Shown here in pieces: positions 18,144-26,051 of a stretch of 64,000 bases of DNA. The notes under the pieces are model-generated. The model saw nothing but the letters and a program-made list of their open reading frames with translations, had not been told where the DNA came from and made no database searches. Each line of letters begins with the position of its first letter. Within the stretch, counting starts at the first letter, position 1. The DNA is from Halotia branconii CENA392 (GTDB lineage: Bacteria > Cyanobacteriota > Cyanobacteriia > Cyanobacteriales > Nostocaceae), in the NCBI RefSeq assembly GCF_029953635.1, contig NZ_CP124543.1, positions 2,955,455-3,019,454 on the forward strand, read 5' to 3'. Position numbers and translations under genes: made by a program.

Positions 18144-18728
18144 TTACCACTTATAGGGTAAGAGAAAAGAATTGTTGCCGTGGCTATAGAAATGCAATCG
18201 TCCGAAACCGAGAAATTGTCCATGAGATTTTTCACCTCTTGGAAAAGCTGTAACTCCAAAGAGATAAACACCTGAAGTTGTAGGATTTTGCCAAGGTTTC
18301 AGACCAATTGTAATGGTTTTACCTGGAGATACTGGCGGGTCGAATGTTAACGATACTGTTCGAGTTTTGCGATCGCTGACTACATTTTTCAATTTTATTT
18401 TCTGTTGTTTGTGGGAGCGTGTACCTTCAAAGGCAAAACTATTTTTCAAGTCAAAGTGAATGTGATCTACTCCCTCATGCTGGTTAATTGTCACCTTTTG
18501 CAAGGGTTCACCCGCATTTTCTGGCATACTGACAGTAAAATAGTAAGTTGCGCCCCATATATAAACTTCATTGTAAGTAGTTGCTGCATTAACAAGGCGC
18601 GGCGGTTCGGCAAAATATACTGTGCCATCTTGCAACTGAATTGCTTGACTTTGCTTGAAAGTATCTACTTGTACCATTGTTATGGCTGCGGTGGCGATCG
18701 CAGTGCCTAATAAAATTGGAAGGCGCAT
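18144..18728 (-). CDS. DUF2808 secreted protein
   Basis: 194 residues. An N-terminal signal peptide or anchor (MRLPILLGTAIATAAITMVQ) is followed by a beta-rich domain with VYFAEPPRLVNAATT, YYFTVSMPENAGEPLQKV and FDPPVSPGKTITIGLKPWQN, the pattern of the cyanobacterial DUF2808 family. The function is unknown; these proteins are often annotated as periplasmic. It is convergent with the LysR gene, with 2 bp between the stops. Confidence 0.85.
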   Translation of the reverse strand: MRLPILLGTAIATAAITMVQVDTFKQSQAIQLQDGTVYFAEPPRLVNAATTYNEVYIWGATYYFTVSMPENAGEPLQKVTINQHEGVDHIHFDLKNSFAFEGTRSHKQQKIKLKNVVSDRKTRTVSLTFDPPVSPGKTITIGLKPWQNPTTSGVYLFGVTAFPRGEKSHGQFLGFGRLHFYSHGNNSFLLPYKW

Positions 18729-18766
18729 AGCTTTACTTAGTTAGTTAACTGAAAATGAAAGACTCA

Positions 18767-18797
18767 GATCCCAGACTTCTCAAACAAGTCCGGGATC
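18767..18797. repeat. Hairpin of the GACTTCTCAAA(G)AAGTC repeat family, copy 1
   Basis: GATCCC (18767-18772) pairs with GGGATC (18792-18797), and AGACTT/AAGTC continues the stem around a CTCAAACA loop. A related, stronger hairpin is at 37174-37202. It lies upstream of the DUF2808 gene. Confidence 0.6.
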
Positions 18798-19016
18798 TTG
18801 ATTATTCACGAATAATGAATGTTACTAATTATTAAAATTTATTTTAGTACTTTAAATCTTCTTCAACTAATTTAAGATTAGTTACCAATACATCAAAAAA
18901 ATAACAATCGTTACTTTTTTAAATTAAAACTGTGTTTGCAAAAGTATAATTGAGATGTGTTGTCAAATCTGCTCTTTGAGTTACAAACTAAAAATACAGC
19001 ACAAGCAATTATCCCT

Positions 19017-19511
19017 ATGAATACCATTTCTACAGTTGAATTAAAACGACCCAATTGGCAAACTGCTGTGATGTTTGCTTTGGGCTTTTGGCTAAGTGCT
19101 AGTCTACTTTTAGATTGGGTAATTATGCCTAGTCTTTATTTGTCTGGCATGATGAGTCAAGCAGGTTTTGCTACAGCAGGATATGTAATTTTTTGGAATT
19201 TTAACCGCATAGAATTATTATCTGCGGCTGTAGTACTGACTGGCATATTAGCTTTGAGAAAAACTCAATCTAGCTGGAGTTCTAACGGTGTTATTTTCTC
19301 TGTAATGTTGCTAGCAATAGTTCTGTTAGAGACTTATTTCTTAACTCCGCAAATGTGCGCTGTGGGAACTCATCTCAACTTATTTGAAGCAGCATCGACA
19401 ATTCCAGCACAAATGAATGTCTTGCACGGTAGTTATTTTCTACTAGAAGTAGTCAAACTAATTACAGGCGGCGCATTGTTAAGCTGGTGCTGGCGACAAC
19501 AGCAGGTTTAA
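19017..19511 (+). CDS. Four-helix membrane protein, DUF4149-like
   Basis: 164 residues from the ATG at 19017 (an upstream in-frame ATG at 18957 would add 20 residues with no membrane character). Four hydrophobic segments are visible: ALGFWLSASLLLDWVIMPSL, AGYVIFWNFNRIELLSAAVV, VIFSVMLLAIVLLETYFLTP and LEVVKLITGGALLSW. The general layout recalls DUF4149-type proteins. Inner or thylakoid membrane. A strong terminator follows at 19535-19576. Confidence 0.72.
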   Translation: MNTISTVELKRPNWQTAVMFALGFWLSASLLLDWVIMPSLYLSGMMSQAGFATAGYVIFWNFNRIELLSAAVVLTGILALRKTQSSWSSNGVIFSVMLLAIVLLETYFLTPQMCAVGTHLNLFEAASTIPAQMNVLHGSYFLLEVVKLITGGALLSWCWRQQQV

Positions 19512-19534
19512 TTATTAAATCGCCTTAAATAAAT

Positions 19535-19576
19535 ATGCCTACCAGACTGATAGACTCGGCTGGTAGGCATTGTTTT
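19535..19576 (+). terminator. Rho-independent terminator
   Basis: Perfect 11-bp stem ATGCCTACCAG/CTGGTAGGCAT (19535-19545, 19560-19570) followed by TGTTTT. It ends the membrane-protein gene and may also serve the convergent GDT1 gene. Confidence 0.85.
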
Positions 19577-19594
19577 AGAAAGATAAAATATAAA

Positions 19595-19909
19595 TCAGCC
19601 TTCAGTACATTCATCCTTAAGACTTTCTGCGGATGCTTCATTATTAAACAACAGCAGACGGGCAGCGAGAATGGCAAAGCCTACAGCCGCGATCGCTTTT
19701 AGTAAGCGTGTAGGTAAAACTTCTGCTACAGCTCCTCCTGCTAATGCTCCCAATAGGCTGGTGAGTAATAGTGCGCCCGCTGTGCCAAAAAACACTGCCC
19801 GTGGAGATTTACAGCGGCCTGAAAGCGCGATCGCTGCTAACTGACTTTTGTCACCTAACTCTGATAAAAAAACTGTAATAAAGCTCAATCCTAAAAGATG
19901 CCAGTCCAT
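19595..19909 (-). CDS. GDT1/TMEM165 (UPF0016) half-size transporter subunit
   Basis: 104 residues, three predicted membrane helices and one copy of the family motif, ELGDKSQLAAIAL (E-x-G-D-K-S/T). Family members move Mn2+ or Ca2+ in exchange for H+; the full-size cyanobacterial protein Mnx has two such motifs in one chain. Here each half is a separate gene: this one and the neighbour at 20020-20442. In filamentous cyanobacteria such paired halves act together as a manganese exporter, as I recall, so a heteromer is likely. Confidence 0.9.
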   Translation of the reverse strand: MDWHLLGLSFITVFLSELGDKSQLAAIALSGRCKSPRAVFFGTAGALLLTSLLGALAGGAVAEVLPTRLLKAIAAVGFAILAARLLLFNNEASAESLKDECTEG

Positions 19910-20019
19910 ATTAATTAAGAGAAGTAAAAGTGCAGAAGAGATAGGGGATAATACACAACTGACAACACTTCGACTACGCGGCAGTTGAGCGCAGTCGAAA
20001 CTCAGTGCATCGCTGACAA

Positions 20020-20442
20020 CTAACTACTGACTACATCCCAAAACAACATCACGGCAATCAATAGTAACATTACCCCTGCGGATTTTTCTACGATTTTTGG
20101 GCTTAGACGATTGGCTATCCAACTACCTAAAAGCACGCCTAAAAAACTAGTAGTTACGAGTGCAACCGCAGATCCTAAAAACACCACCCACGGCGAATGA
20201 GATTCCGCACTCATTAATAAGGTAGATAACTGAGTTTTATCACCAATTTCTGCCAGAAAAATGGTGATGAAGGTAGTACCAAAAATTGCCGTTGCTGATT
20301 TCTGCTTTTTTTGACTATCGACAACTATAGGCTGAAGTGGCTCAATGATTGCAGTAGTTAAGTCAGATTCAGTGCTGTGTTTTAGTTCAGTCTGAAATCT
20401 GCTAGAAAGGCTTATAGGTGCAGAGTCAAGTTTCACAGGCAA
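20020..20442 (-). CDS. GDT1/TMEM165 (UPF0016) half-size transporter, second subunit
   Basis: 140 residues. A 50-residue polar N-terminal extension precedes three helices and a single motif AEIGDKTQLSTLLM. It is upstream of the other half on the same strand, 110 bp apart, and that gap holds a copy of repeat R2 (19966-20008). Motif E-x-G-D-K-T plus a matching second half fits a two-subunit cation exporter protecting photosystem II from Mn overload (inference from family). The long N-terminus has few hydrophobic residues and may be cytosolic. Confidence 0.9.
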   Translation of the reverse strand: MPVKLDSAPISLSSRFQTELKHSTESDLTTAIIEPLQPIVVDSQKKQKSATAIFGTTFITIFLAEIGDKTQLSTLLMSAESHSPWVVFLGSAVALVTTSFLGVLLGSWIANRLSPKIVEKSAGVMLLLIAVMLFWDVVSS

Positions 20443-20531
20443 TAATTTTATTACTAGGGTGCTTTCATATTTCTCTCATTTTCTCAGATTTTTGTCATAA
20501 ATTGCAACCCCACTGCACAAAACGTAATTAT

Positions 20532-20882
20532 CTACAAGCCAACAGCTTTGTCAAAGCGTAGTATTTCTAAGCTGCGATCGCCGTATACTCCTTCTATTTG
20601 CTGCCGACAGCAGTCAATCGCAAATTCGTTGAGTTCTTCTGGCTCAATTCCATACATATCCTGAAACGTTTCTAATTCCACACGGCAGAAACGCGGACGA
20701 TTGGCGTAGATCCGGCATTCTCTGCTGGTATGGTCGAAATTAACACACCATCCATCTTCACCTACCATGCTGAGGTATTTTTCTAATTCTGCTGGTGAAA
20801 GATACTCTTTTAAATCTGGACGTTCTGCTGGATCAAGATGACAGCAAGCCCCACATTGCTTGACACATTGCCAGTTTGCCAT
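20532..20882 (-). CDS. YkgJ-type cysteine-cluster protein
   Basis: 116-residue soluble protein with an N-terminal CVKQCGACC cluster and further cysteines in GWCVNFDHTSRECRIYANRP and IDCCRQQ. This is the CxxCxxCC pattern of the YkgJ family, thought to bind zinc or an Fe-S cluster; the biochemical role is unknown. It is divergent from psb30, with 128 bp between the starts. No signal peptide. Confidence 0.88.
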   Translation of the reverse strand: MANWQCVKQCGACCHLDPAERPDLKEYLSPAELEKYLSMVGEDGWCVNFDHTSRECRIYANRPRFCRVELETFQDMYGIEPEELNEFAIDCCRQQIEGVYGDRSLEILRFDKAVGL

Positions 20883-21010
20883 TTTATGTCTTTTCCTATA
20901 ATTTTGTTAAGTAAATTAAATGTAACAGCCAATCACCGGATATGATAATTGCGGGTTTTGCAACTGAAATTAATTAATTTTCTAAAGACGATAGGGAGAG
21001 AGAAAGAAAA

Positions 21011-21133
21011 ATGTTTGAAGCTATAGCTAATATTAATTGGGAAGTTATTTTCCAGCTAACCTTTGTTGCACTAATCATTCTTGCTGGCCCGGCGGTAATT
21101 TTTGTGCTGGCTTTTCGTAACGGTAACATGTAA
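21011..21133 (+). CDS. psb30: Photosystem II protein Psb30 (Ycf12)
   Basis: 40-residue single-helix thylakoid protein starting [20 protein letters not shown] and ending [12 protein letters not shown]. This is the characteristic Psb30 sequence: amphipathic N-terminus, one membrane span, and a charged RNG tail. It binds at the periphery of the PSII core next to cytochrome b559 and stabilises the complex under high light (family knowledge). A purine-rich GATAGGGAGAG precedes the ATG. The gene is very short; it is convergent with recJ, whose stop is 36 bp downstream. Confidence 0.95.
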   Translation: MFEAIANINWEVIFQLTFVALIILAGPAVIFVLAFRNGNM

Positions 21134-21168
21134 GAGTAATCAGTGCTGAGTCAGGAGCTAACTAAAAC

Positions 21169-23346
21169 TCACAGCTCGGCACTTACAATTGATAACGCTT
21201 GCAGGGCAGCTTGGATAATGCTGTCATATTTTGGTTGAGACAAGTCAACCTCCGTAGCGTCTTGACGATTAGTACCAAGCAAACCGATTGTACGTCCTGG
21301 ATGCATGACTAAGACTTTGCCTTCAGGATTTTTAATCCTTAATTCTGGTAAAACACCGTTTTGATAAATGCCACAGTTATATTGACGCTGATTGTACTGA
21401 AAGTTGGTTCTTAGCGGTTTAGGTGGTAAAGCATCAAATAAATGAGATTGCGGTAGTAGTTTGGGATGAATTGACTCCTGACTGTAATGATCGTTTGGCA
21501 GCCTAGCACCTAGTAACTCCAACTCAATGGTAGTGTCACCATTAAAGTCATTTTCTCGCAGCTTGTAAGCAATATCTACTCGCAGCGGTAGAGGTAAGTA
21601 GTCGCGCCAACGCCAGGCGATCGCTTTAATCTTATATTGTTGTTGATTAATAGTTTGAGCAAATGTCAATTTGATATGACCCTTACCAACAATTTTTTGC
21701 TCCACAACTTGGACATTAGGTGTCCAAAATATGGGATCGGGATTATCAATACCGCAAGGGTGGAGAGCATTTAACTGTTGATAAAGTTGCTGGTTGATCT
21801 GATGAAAATCAACTTGGGCATCAATTTTGAGTAGTGGCTTGAGGTGCTGCGGTTCTAAACACTGATTGGCAAACTCACACAAACGCGATCGCAATGCCTG
21901 TAAATTTTCTGCTGGTAGAGAAAAACCTCCAGCTGCTTTGTGTCCACCAAATTTGCCTAGCAAGTCTTGGCAATATTCCAAAGCTGCAAACACATGAAAT
22001 TCAGGGATTCCTCGTGCTGAACCGCGAATGTGTTCTGCATTTTCATAAGTACCGATAAATACCGGAACACCATAGCGTTCTAATAAACGGGAAGCAACGA
22101 TCCCAATTACACCATGATGCCAATTAGGTTGAACAATAACTAGTACTCGGTCTTGCTGTAAAGAAGCAATAAATTCTGATTCTACATGAGCGATCGCTGC
22201 TTGTTCAATTTCCTCGCACATTTGCTGACGACTGGTGTTAGTTTGTTCGCACTGCATAGCGCGTTCTAGCGCGATTCCCATATCATCCGTAGTCAGCAAT
22301 TCAATCATTGTTTGCGGGTTGCCAATTCGTCCAATCGCATTAATACGCGGCCCTAAACGAAACCCAATATCCTCCGGCTTCAACGATTTTGCATTTCGGA
22401 TTTGAGATTGAAGTTTCTTTCCATCTCCCCCTGCTTCCTCTGCCTCCCCTGCCTCCCCTGCTCCCCCTGCTCTCTCAGTCCCCCTCGCCTGTACCCCAGC
22501 CACCTGAATTAAAGCTTGCACCCCAGGTAATTGGGATTTAGGTAGATGCTTTAAACCACGTTTTACCCAGCGGCGGTTGACACCAGTTAAAGGAGCTAAA
22601 TCTGCGATCGTTCCCAGTGTAAAAAGTGCTAGCATTGGCTGGACTAAGCCTTTCATCTTTCCTAATTGTTGGGCAACAGACACCGCTAAAATATAGGCAA
22701 CACCAACACCAGCAACACCCCGATAAGGTGAAGATTCTGCAATGAGTTTGGGATTGAGGATAGCATTGGCTGGAGGTAATATTTGCGGAATATCGTGGTG
22801 ATCGGTAACAATTACTTTTACTCCTAGTTCTCTAGCTCTAGCAATTGGTTCATAAGCTGAGATGCCATTATCTACAGTTAAAATTAGTCCTACGCCTTCG
22901 CTGTGAAATTCTTCCACAATGCGTTTATTAATACCGTAGCCTTCATGCATCCTACTAGGGATGGCGTAATCTACCTTAGCTCCCAAAGTACGCAGACTAC
23001 GCAAAAGTAGAGCCGTGCTAGTCATGCCATCTGCATCATAATCGCCACAGATAGCAATTTTCTCTTGAGAAGCGATCGCCTTTTGCAATAACTCTACACT
23101 TATTGCTAAAGCGGGAAATTCTTCTAGTGGCGTAGGTAAAATTAAAGACTCTGGATCTAAAAATGCTTGTGCTTGTTTTGGTGTTTCGATGCCACGATTA
23201 ATCAACAACTGGCTGACAATAGGTGAAATATTTGTCAAATCCGCCAAATGTTGGGCAAATTCTGCTTTTTGTGGATAAATTTGCCAGCGCTGATTAGGTA
23301 AGCGCCTACTAGATTGAGAAAATTTAGATATAGATCGATCTAGCAC
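21169..23346 (-). CDS. recJ: Single-stranded-DNA-specific exonuclease RecJ
   Basis: 725 residues, a 5'-3' ssDNA exonuclease in recombination and mismatch repair. DHH-family motifs are present: ICGDYDADGMTS, TVDNGIS, VTDHHDIPQ (DHH) and GVAGVGVAY. The DHHA1 region carries GKFGGHKAAGGFSL, followed by an OB-fold region. Between the DHH domain and KPEDIGFRLGPRINAIGRIG is an extra low-complexity stretch of about 36 residues (residues ~284-320), rich in Gly/Ala/Glu, then LQSQIRNAKSL. Its DNA is the same pyrimidine-tract repeat seen in intergenic regions (see finding). Otherwise the protein appears intact. Confidence 0.95.
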   Translation of the reverse strand: MLDRSISKFSQSSRRLPNQRWQIYPQKAEFAQHLADLTNISPIVSQLLINRGIETPKQAQAFLDPESLILPTPLEEFPALAISVELLQKAIASQEKIAICGDYDADGMTSTALLLRSLRTLGAKVDYAIPSRMHEGYGINKRIVEEFHSEGVGLILTVDNGISAYEPIARARELGVKVIVTDHHDIPQILPPANAILNPKLIAESSPYRGVAGVGVAYILAVSVAQQLGKMKGLVQPMLALFTLGTIADLAPLTGVNRRWVKRGLKHLPKSQLPGVQALIQVAGVQARGTERAGGAGEAGEAEEAGGDGKKLQSQIRNAKSLKPEDIGFRLGPRINAIGRIGNPQTMIELLTTDDMGIALERAMQCEQTNTSRQQMCEEIEQAAIAHVESEFIASLQQDRVLVIVQPNWHHGVIGIVASRLLERYGVPVFIGTYENAEHIRGSARGIPEFHVFAALEYCQDLLGKFGGHKAAGGFSLPAENLQALRSRLCEFANQCLEPQHLKPLLKIDAQVDFHQINQQLYQQLNALHPCGIDNPDPIFWTPNVQVVEQKIVGKGHIKLTFAQTINQQQYKIKAIAWRWRDYLPLPLRVDIAYKLRENDFNGDTTIELELLGARLPNDHYSQESIHPKLLPQSHLFDALPPKPLRTNFQYNQRQYNCGIYQNGVLPELRIKNPEGKVLVMHPGRTIGLLGTNRQDATEVDLSQPKYDSIIQAALQALSIVSAEL

Positions 23347-23386
23347 AATAGAAGTTAGGAATCTTGAAGTTATAAGTTATGAGAAC

Positions 23387-23478
23387 AGGACTTACCCACA
23401 AGTAACGGAAAATTAAACCGCAGAGGACGCAGAGAACACAGAGAAATATGAGTTTCAGAGAGTTCTTACGTAAGTCCT
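23387..23478. mobile_element. MITE-like element with AGGACTTAC ends (family R4)
   Basis: AGGACTTAC (23387-23395) and GTAAGTCCT (23470-23478) are perfect inverted ends. GAGAAC flanks it on both sides (23381-23386 and 23480-23485), suggesting a target duplication. The interior contains CGCAGAGGACGCAGAGAACAC and no ORF. A related, diverged element (AGGATTTACGCAA ends) is at 57652-57796. Confidence 0.7.
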
Positions 23479-23554
23479 AGAGAACTGAAAGTTTTTTCTT
23501 AACTCATAACTCATAACACTTATCAGGACTTACTTTGTCTGTTTCTATCTGTGA

Positions 23555-23640
23555 TATTGACCAAATAACTACTAATTCGTAATGATGCTCCTGCGGCATA
23601 GCTGCGCTTAGAGCGTAGCCCATTATCAATTACGAATTAA
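23555..23640. repeat. Repeat R1, copy 2
   Basis: Shares ATTGACCAAATAACTACTAA and TTCGTAATGATGCTCCTGCG with 3345-3375. Its right end ATTACGAATTA is the inverted complement of TAATTCGTAAT on the left. Confidence 0.7.
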
Positions 23641-23643
23641 GTA

Positions 23644-23748
23644 ATACCGTTTCACTTTAAAGTTGATACATTTGGGCAAGCAGGGGAAGCAGAGGAGGCA
23701 GGGGGAGTAAGAAAAGTAATTTGTATCAAAAATTTCGTGAAATGGTAT
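23644..23748. mobile_element. MITE-like element family R3, copy 2
   Basis: Same ends (ATACCGTTTCAC / GTGAAATGGTAT) and interior as 15141-15254, one purine repeat unit shorter. It abuts R1 on the left and R5 on the right with almost no unique sequence between them. Confidence 0.8.
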
Positions 23749-23922
23749 AAGTCGGTGCAATAAAACCAAACTATGTAACGAAAAGTAAATAAGGCTCAAA
23801 CTCTTTCTTCCCTTGCTCTTAGTCACTGAGCGACTTGTACTGAGTTTAGCCTGAGCGCAGCCGAAGTGCTGCTCCCTGCCTTATTCCAACAATAATTATT
23901 TACGCCGACCTACTTATGTTGA
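23749..23922. repeat. Composite repeat R5, copy 1
   Basis: The left part AAGTCGGTGCAATAAAACCA through AAGTAAATAAGGCTCAAAC and right part CCTTATTCCAACAATAATTA through CCGACCTACTTATGTTGA recur in inverted orientation at 56337-56567. The variable interior holds an R2 copy (23824-23875). From 23923 to 24183 I see no gene. Confidence 0.8.
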
Positions 23923-24183
23923 CGGCTCACAGCAATTTGCTACTCTTGGTAGTCTGACAGTCGCTCTTTGTCCGTTTCAGGTCGTGCCGATGCCCCATGC
24001 CGATACTTCGGGTTCGCTACTTCGACGGGACAGAAACTGACACCGTCGAGTAGACTCACCATTTCTATATTTCGGGACGCGTTGTCTTATCTCTTTCGTG
24101 TTCAGTGTTGCAATTTAAGCACAACACTGAGCAAACAGACAAATCAATCTTGCCCCATCAACAACCACAACAAAAATAAGTGT

Positions 24184-24206
24184 GACTAGTGGGTTCCCAC
24201 CTGGTC
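24184..24206 (-). terminator. Probable rplI terminator
   Basis: An imperfect stem (GACCAGGTGGG with CCCACTAGTC on the minus strand) lies 14 bp after the rplI stop and is followed by CACACTTATTTTTG. Confidence 0.55.
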
Positions 24207-24219
24207 AATCAACGAGTAA

Positions 24220-24678
24220 TTAGCTAGCTACAACTTCAATATCGACTTGCGCCACTACATCAGAATGCAGTTTAATATCGGCCTTATAAGTACCTAAGTG
24301 GTTAATATCAGGAATAGTAATACCGCGCCGATCAATTTCTTGGCTAGTGGCTGCTTGAATTGCATCTACAACATCTTGAGTAGTGATAGTCCCAAAAATC
24401 GCTTCATTTTCACCAACTTGCTTCGCAATTTTTAAACTATTAACTTTTTCCAAAGCTGCTTTTTGCTCTAGAGCTTGTTGTTTAAGTTCTAACTGCCGCT
24501 GACGTTCTTGCTCACGGCGGCGTTCTACTTGCTTAAGAATACTGGGAGTGGCATGAGTCGCCAAATTTTGGGGAATCAGGTAATTACGAGCATAGCCGGG
24601 AGCTACATCCACTAAATCGCCAGATTTTCCTAGCTTGTTGATATCTTGATTTAAAACTAACTGTATGCGTTTCGCCAT
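24220..24678 (-). CDS. rplI: 50S ribosomal protein L9
   Basis: 152 residues from [20 protein letters not shown], the standard L9 start; an in-frame ATG 57 bp upstream gives a 19-residue extension that does not fit the family. The N-terminal domain carries [18 protein letters not shown], the long connecting helix is charged ([18 protein letters not shown]), and the C-terminal domain has [14 protein letters not shown]. It binds 23S rRNA near the L1 stalk. Here it is a single gene, with its terminator at 24184-24206. Confidence 0.97.
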   Translation of the reverse strand: MAKRIQLVLNQDINKLGKSGDLVDVAPGYARNYLIPQNLATHATPSILKQVERRREQERQRQLELKQQALEQKAALEKVNSLKIAKQVGENEAIFGTITTQDVVDAIQAATSQEIDRRGITIPDINHLGTYKADIKLHSDVVAQVDIEVVAS

Positions 24679-24898
24679 TGTTTTCTGTTTTTCCTGTAAA
24701 ATCTCATGAAGTTGGGTTGGGACAGGATAGCTCACAACATTTGTAGCTATGTTCCCAGTAGCTTGGCTTATACCCTAGAGCTTACAGATCCTAGCGAAAG
24801 GTAGGGGGCGATCGCAACTCTTTCGTGCCAGAAAGTCTAACATTGCTATAAAAGCAAGCACGGAAGAGTTTAATCCTTATTCGATTAAATCTACAAAA

Positions 24899-25033
24899 CT
24901 AGAGATTTAGTGCAGACTCAGATGATGTAGTGCTTTCGCTTTTAGCAGCCATAACCATAGATAGTAGTTTCGGCAATGCCAAACAAATAACAGCATTTAA
25001 CAGTGTTAGTAATAAACTATCTGTCAAACTCAT
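24899..25033 (-). CDS. Hydrophobic microprotein A (44 residues)
   Basis: Starts MSLTDSLLLTLLNAVICLAL, then PKLLSMVMAAKSESTTSSES, and ends ALNL. One membrane helix with a cysteine, followed by a short serine/threonine-rich tail. AAGGAG lies 10 nt upstream of the ATG. The first 23 residues align without gaps to the start of the protein at 25555-25800 (shared pattern L-x-D-x-x-LLTL-x-N-x-V-x-CLALPKL). Conservation of a whole N-terminus between neighbours plus the Shine-Dalgarno argue strongly that it is a real gene. Function unknown; probably membrane-associated. Confidence 0.75.
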   Translation of the reverse strand: MSLTDSLLLTLLNAVICLALPKLLSMVMAAKSESTTSSESALNL

Positions 25034-25398
25034 ATATAAATGTCTCCTTTTTAAAATTTGTGGTTGCTATATTACTATTTTTGATCAAAATTAGCTTGAT
25101 TGTTGACAGATAAAATTTGATTTTCTTGTCAGCTATATAAGTTAGATAAATATATAGACTTTATCTATAAAATCCATTGATTTGTATCTATCTTTCAAAA
25201 GATAGAAAACTATTTTTTAGGATTAATTGTGGAAAATCTGAAATTCATGTAGATAATAGGTAGTAAAAAATCATTATTACCGATCTCAAATAGGCAATAG
25301 ATTGATCTAAGAACATCTGCTCCAGCGTTGATGATTATAGATATTATTTAAATCAGTTTAATGGTTTCTACGCAATGCAAGTAAATATTAAGTCTGAA

Positions 25399-25500
25399 GA
25401 ATTATAGGACTTATATTTGATTTTTGAAAAAATTCAGTACACCTCAAAGAGCCTTGTTCCCTGCCTACATAAGTAATTTCACCAAATCAAACCGGATTCC
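25399..25500. repeat. Repeat R6, copy 1 (inverted relative to 56577-56700)
   Basis: On the minus strand it reads AATCCGGTTTGATTTGGTGA, GTAGGCAGGGAAC, GGTGTACTGAATTTTTTC and ATCAAATATAAGTCCTATA. The same order of words occurs on the plus strand at 56577-56700. The rest of the 520-bp gap 25034-25554 is AT-rich, and I see nothing coding in it. Confidence 0.65.
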
Positions 25501-25554
25501 TGTAGTTCAAAACTGGTATGACTTATGCAGAGATTTATAACTTCCGACAGCCCG

Positions 25555-25800
25555 TTAATTTGGGGAACACTTGGAACAGAAATGAGGACTAAATCTACAA
25601 AACTGACTACCTGTTAACGTGTAAACCGTACAATAAGGGAAACTGGTATTGACAATTTTAGCTGTTCGGAGTTTTGCAACTTCTAGAGATGTTTTGGCTG
25701 CTTTAGTTTTAAACGCCAGAATTGTAAAGATTAGCTTAGGCAACGCCAGACAGGCAACAACATTAATTAAGGTTAGCAGCACAGCATCTATTAAACCCAT
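25555..25800 (-). CDS. Hydrophobic microprotein B (81 residues)
   Basis: Starts MGLIDAVLLTLINVVACLAL, then PKLIFTILAFKTKAAKTSLE, and ends with a cysteine-containing tail (FCRFSPHFCSKCSPN). AAGGGGGTG precedes the ATG at good spacing. The N-terminal helix is paralogous to microprotein A; the tail is longer and basic, with three cysteines near the end. It may form a small membrane protein with a cytosolic tail. The C-terminal third is less certain, because only the N-terminus is supported by the paralogue. Confidence 0.7.
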   Translation of the reverse strand: MGLIDAVLLTLINVVACLALPKLIFTILAFKTKAAKTSLEVAKLRTAKIVNTSFPYCTVYTLTGSQFCRFSPHFCSKCSPN

Positions 25801-26051
25801 AGGTAATCACCCCCTTGCAAAAATAGGTGGTCTCTGTTTTTAGCTTTCAACATTATACCTAGCAACTAACTACTAGGCATCCATTACTTTTGCTTTATAT
25901 AAGTTAACTTTAACATAAACTTTTATCAATACAACCGTTTAATTCAGAAAATTACTTACACAGTATGGGATGTAGATATTAAGGATAAACAATGTAGCGC
26001 GATCGCACAATAAGCTGGAAAATAGACAATTTATTACAGTGAGGTGATATG

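Noticed and set aside
23968..24189. 73-codon ORF before rplI
   Set aside because: Lies in a repeat-rich gap, no ribosome site, no coherent protein character.
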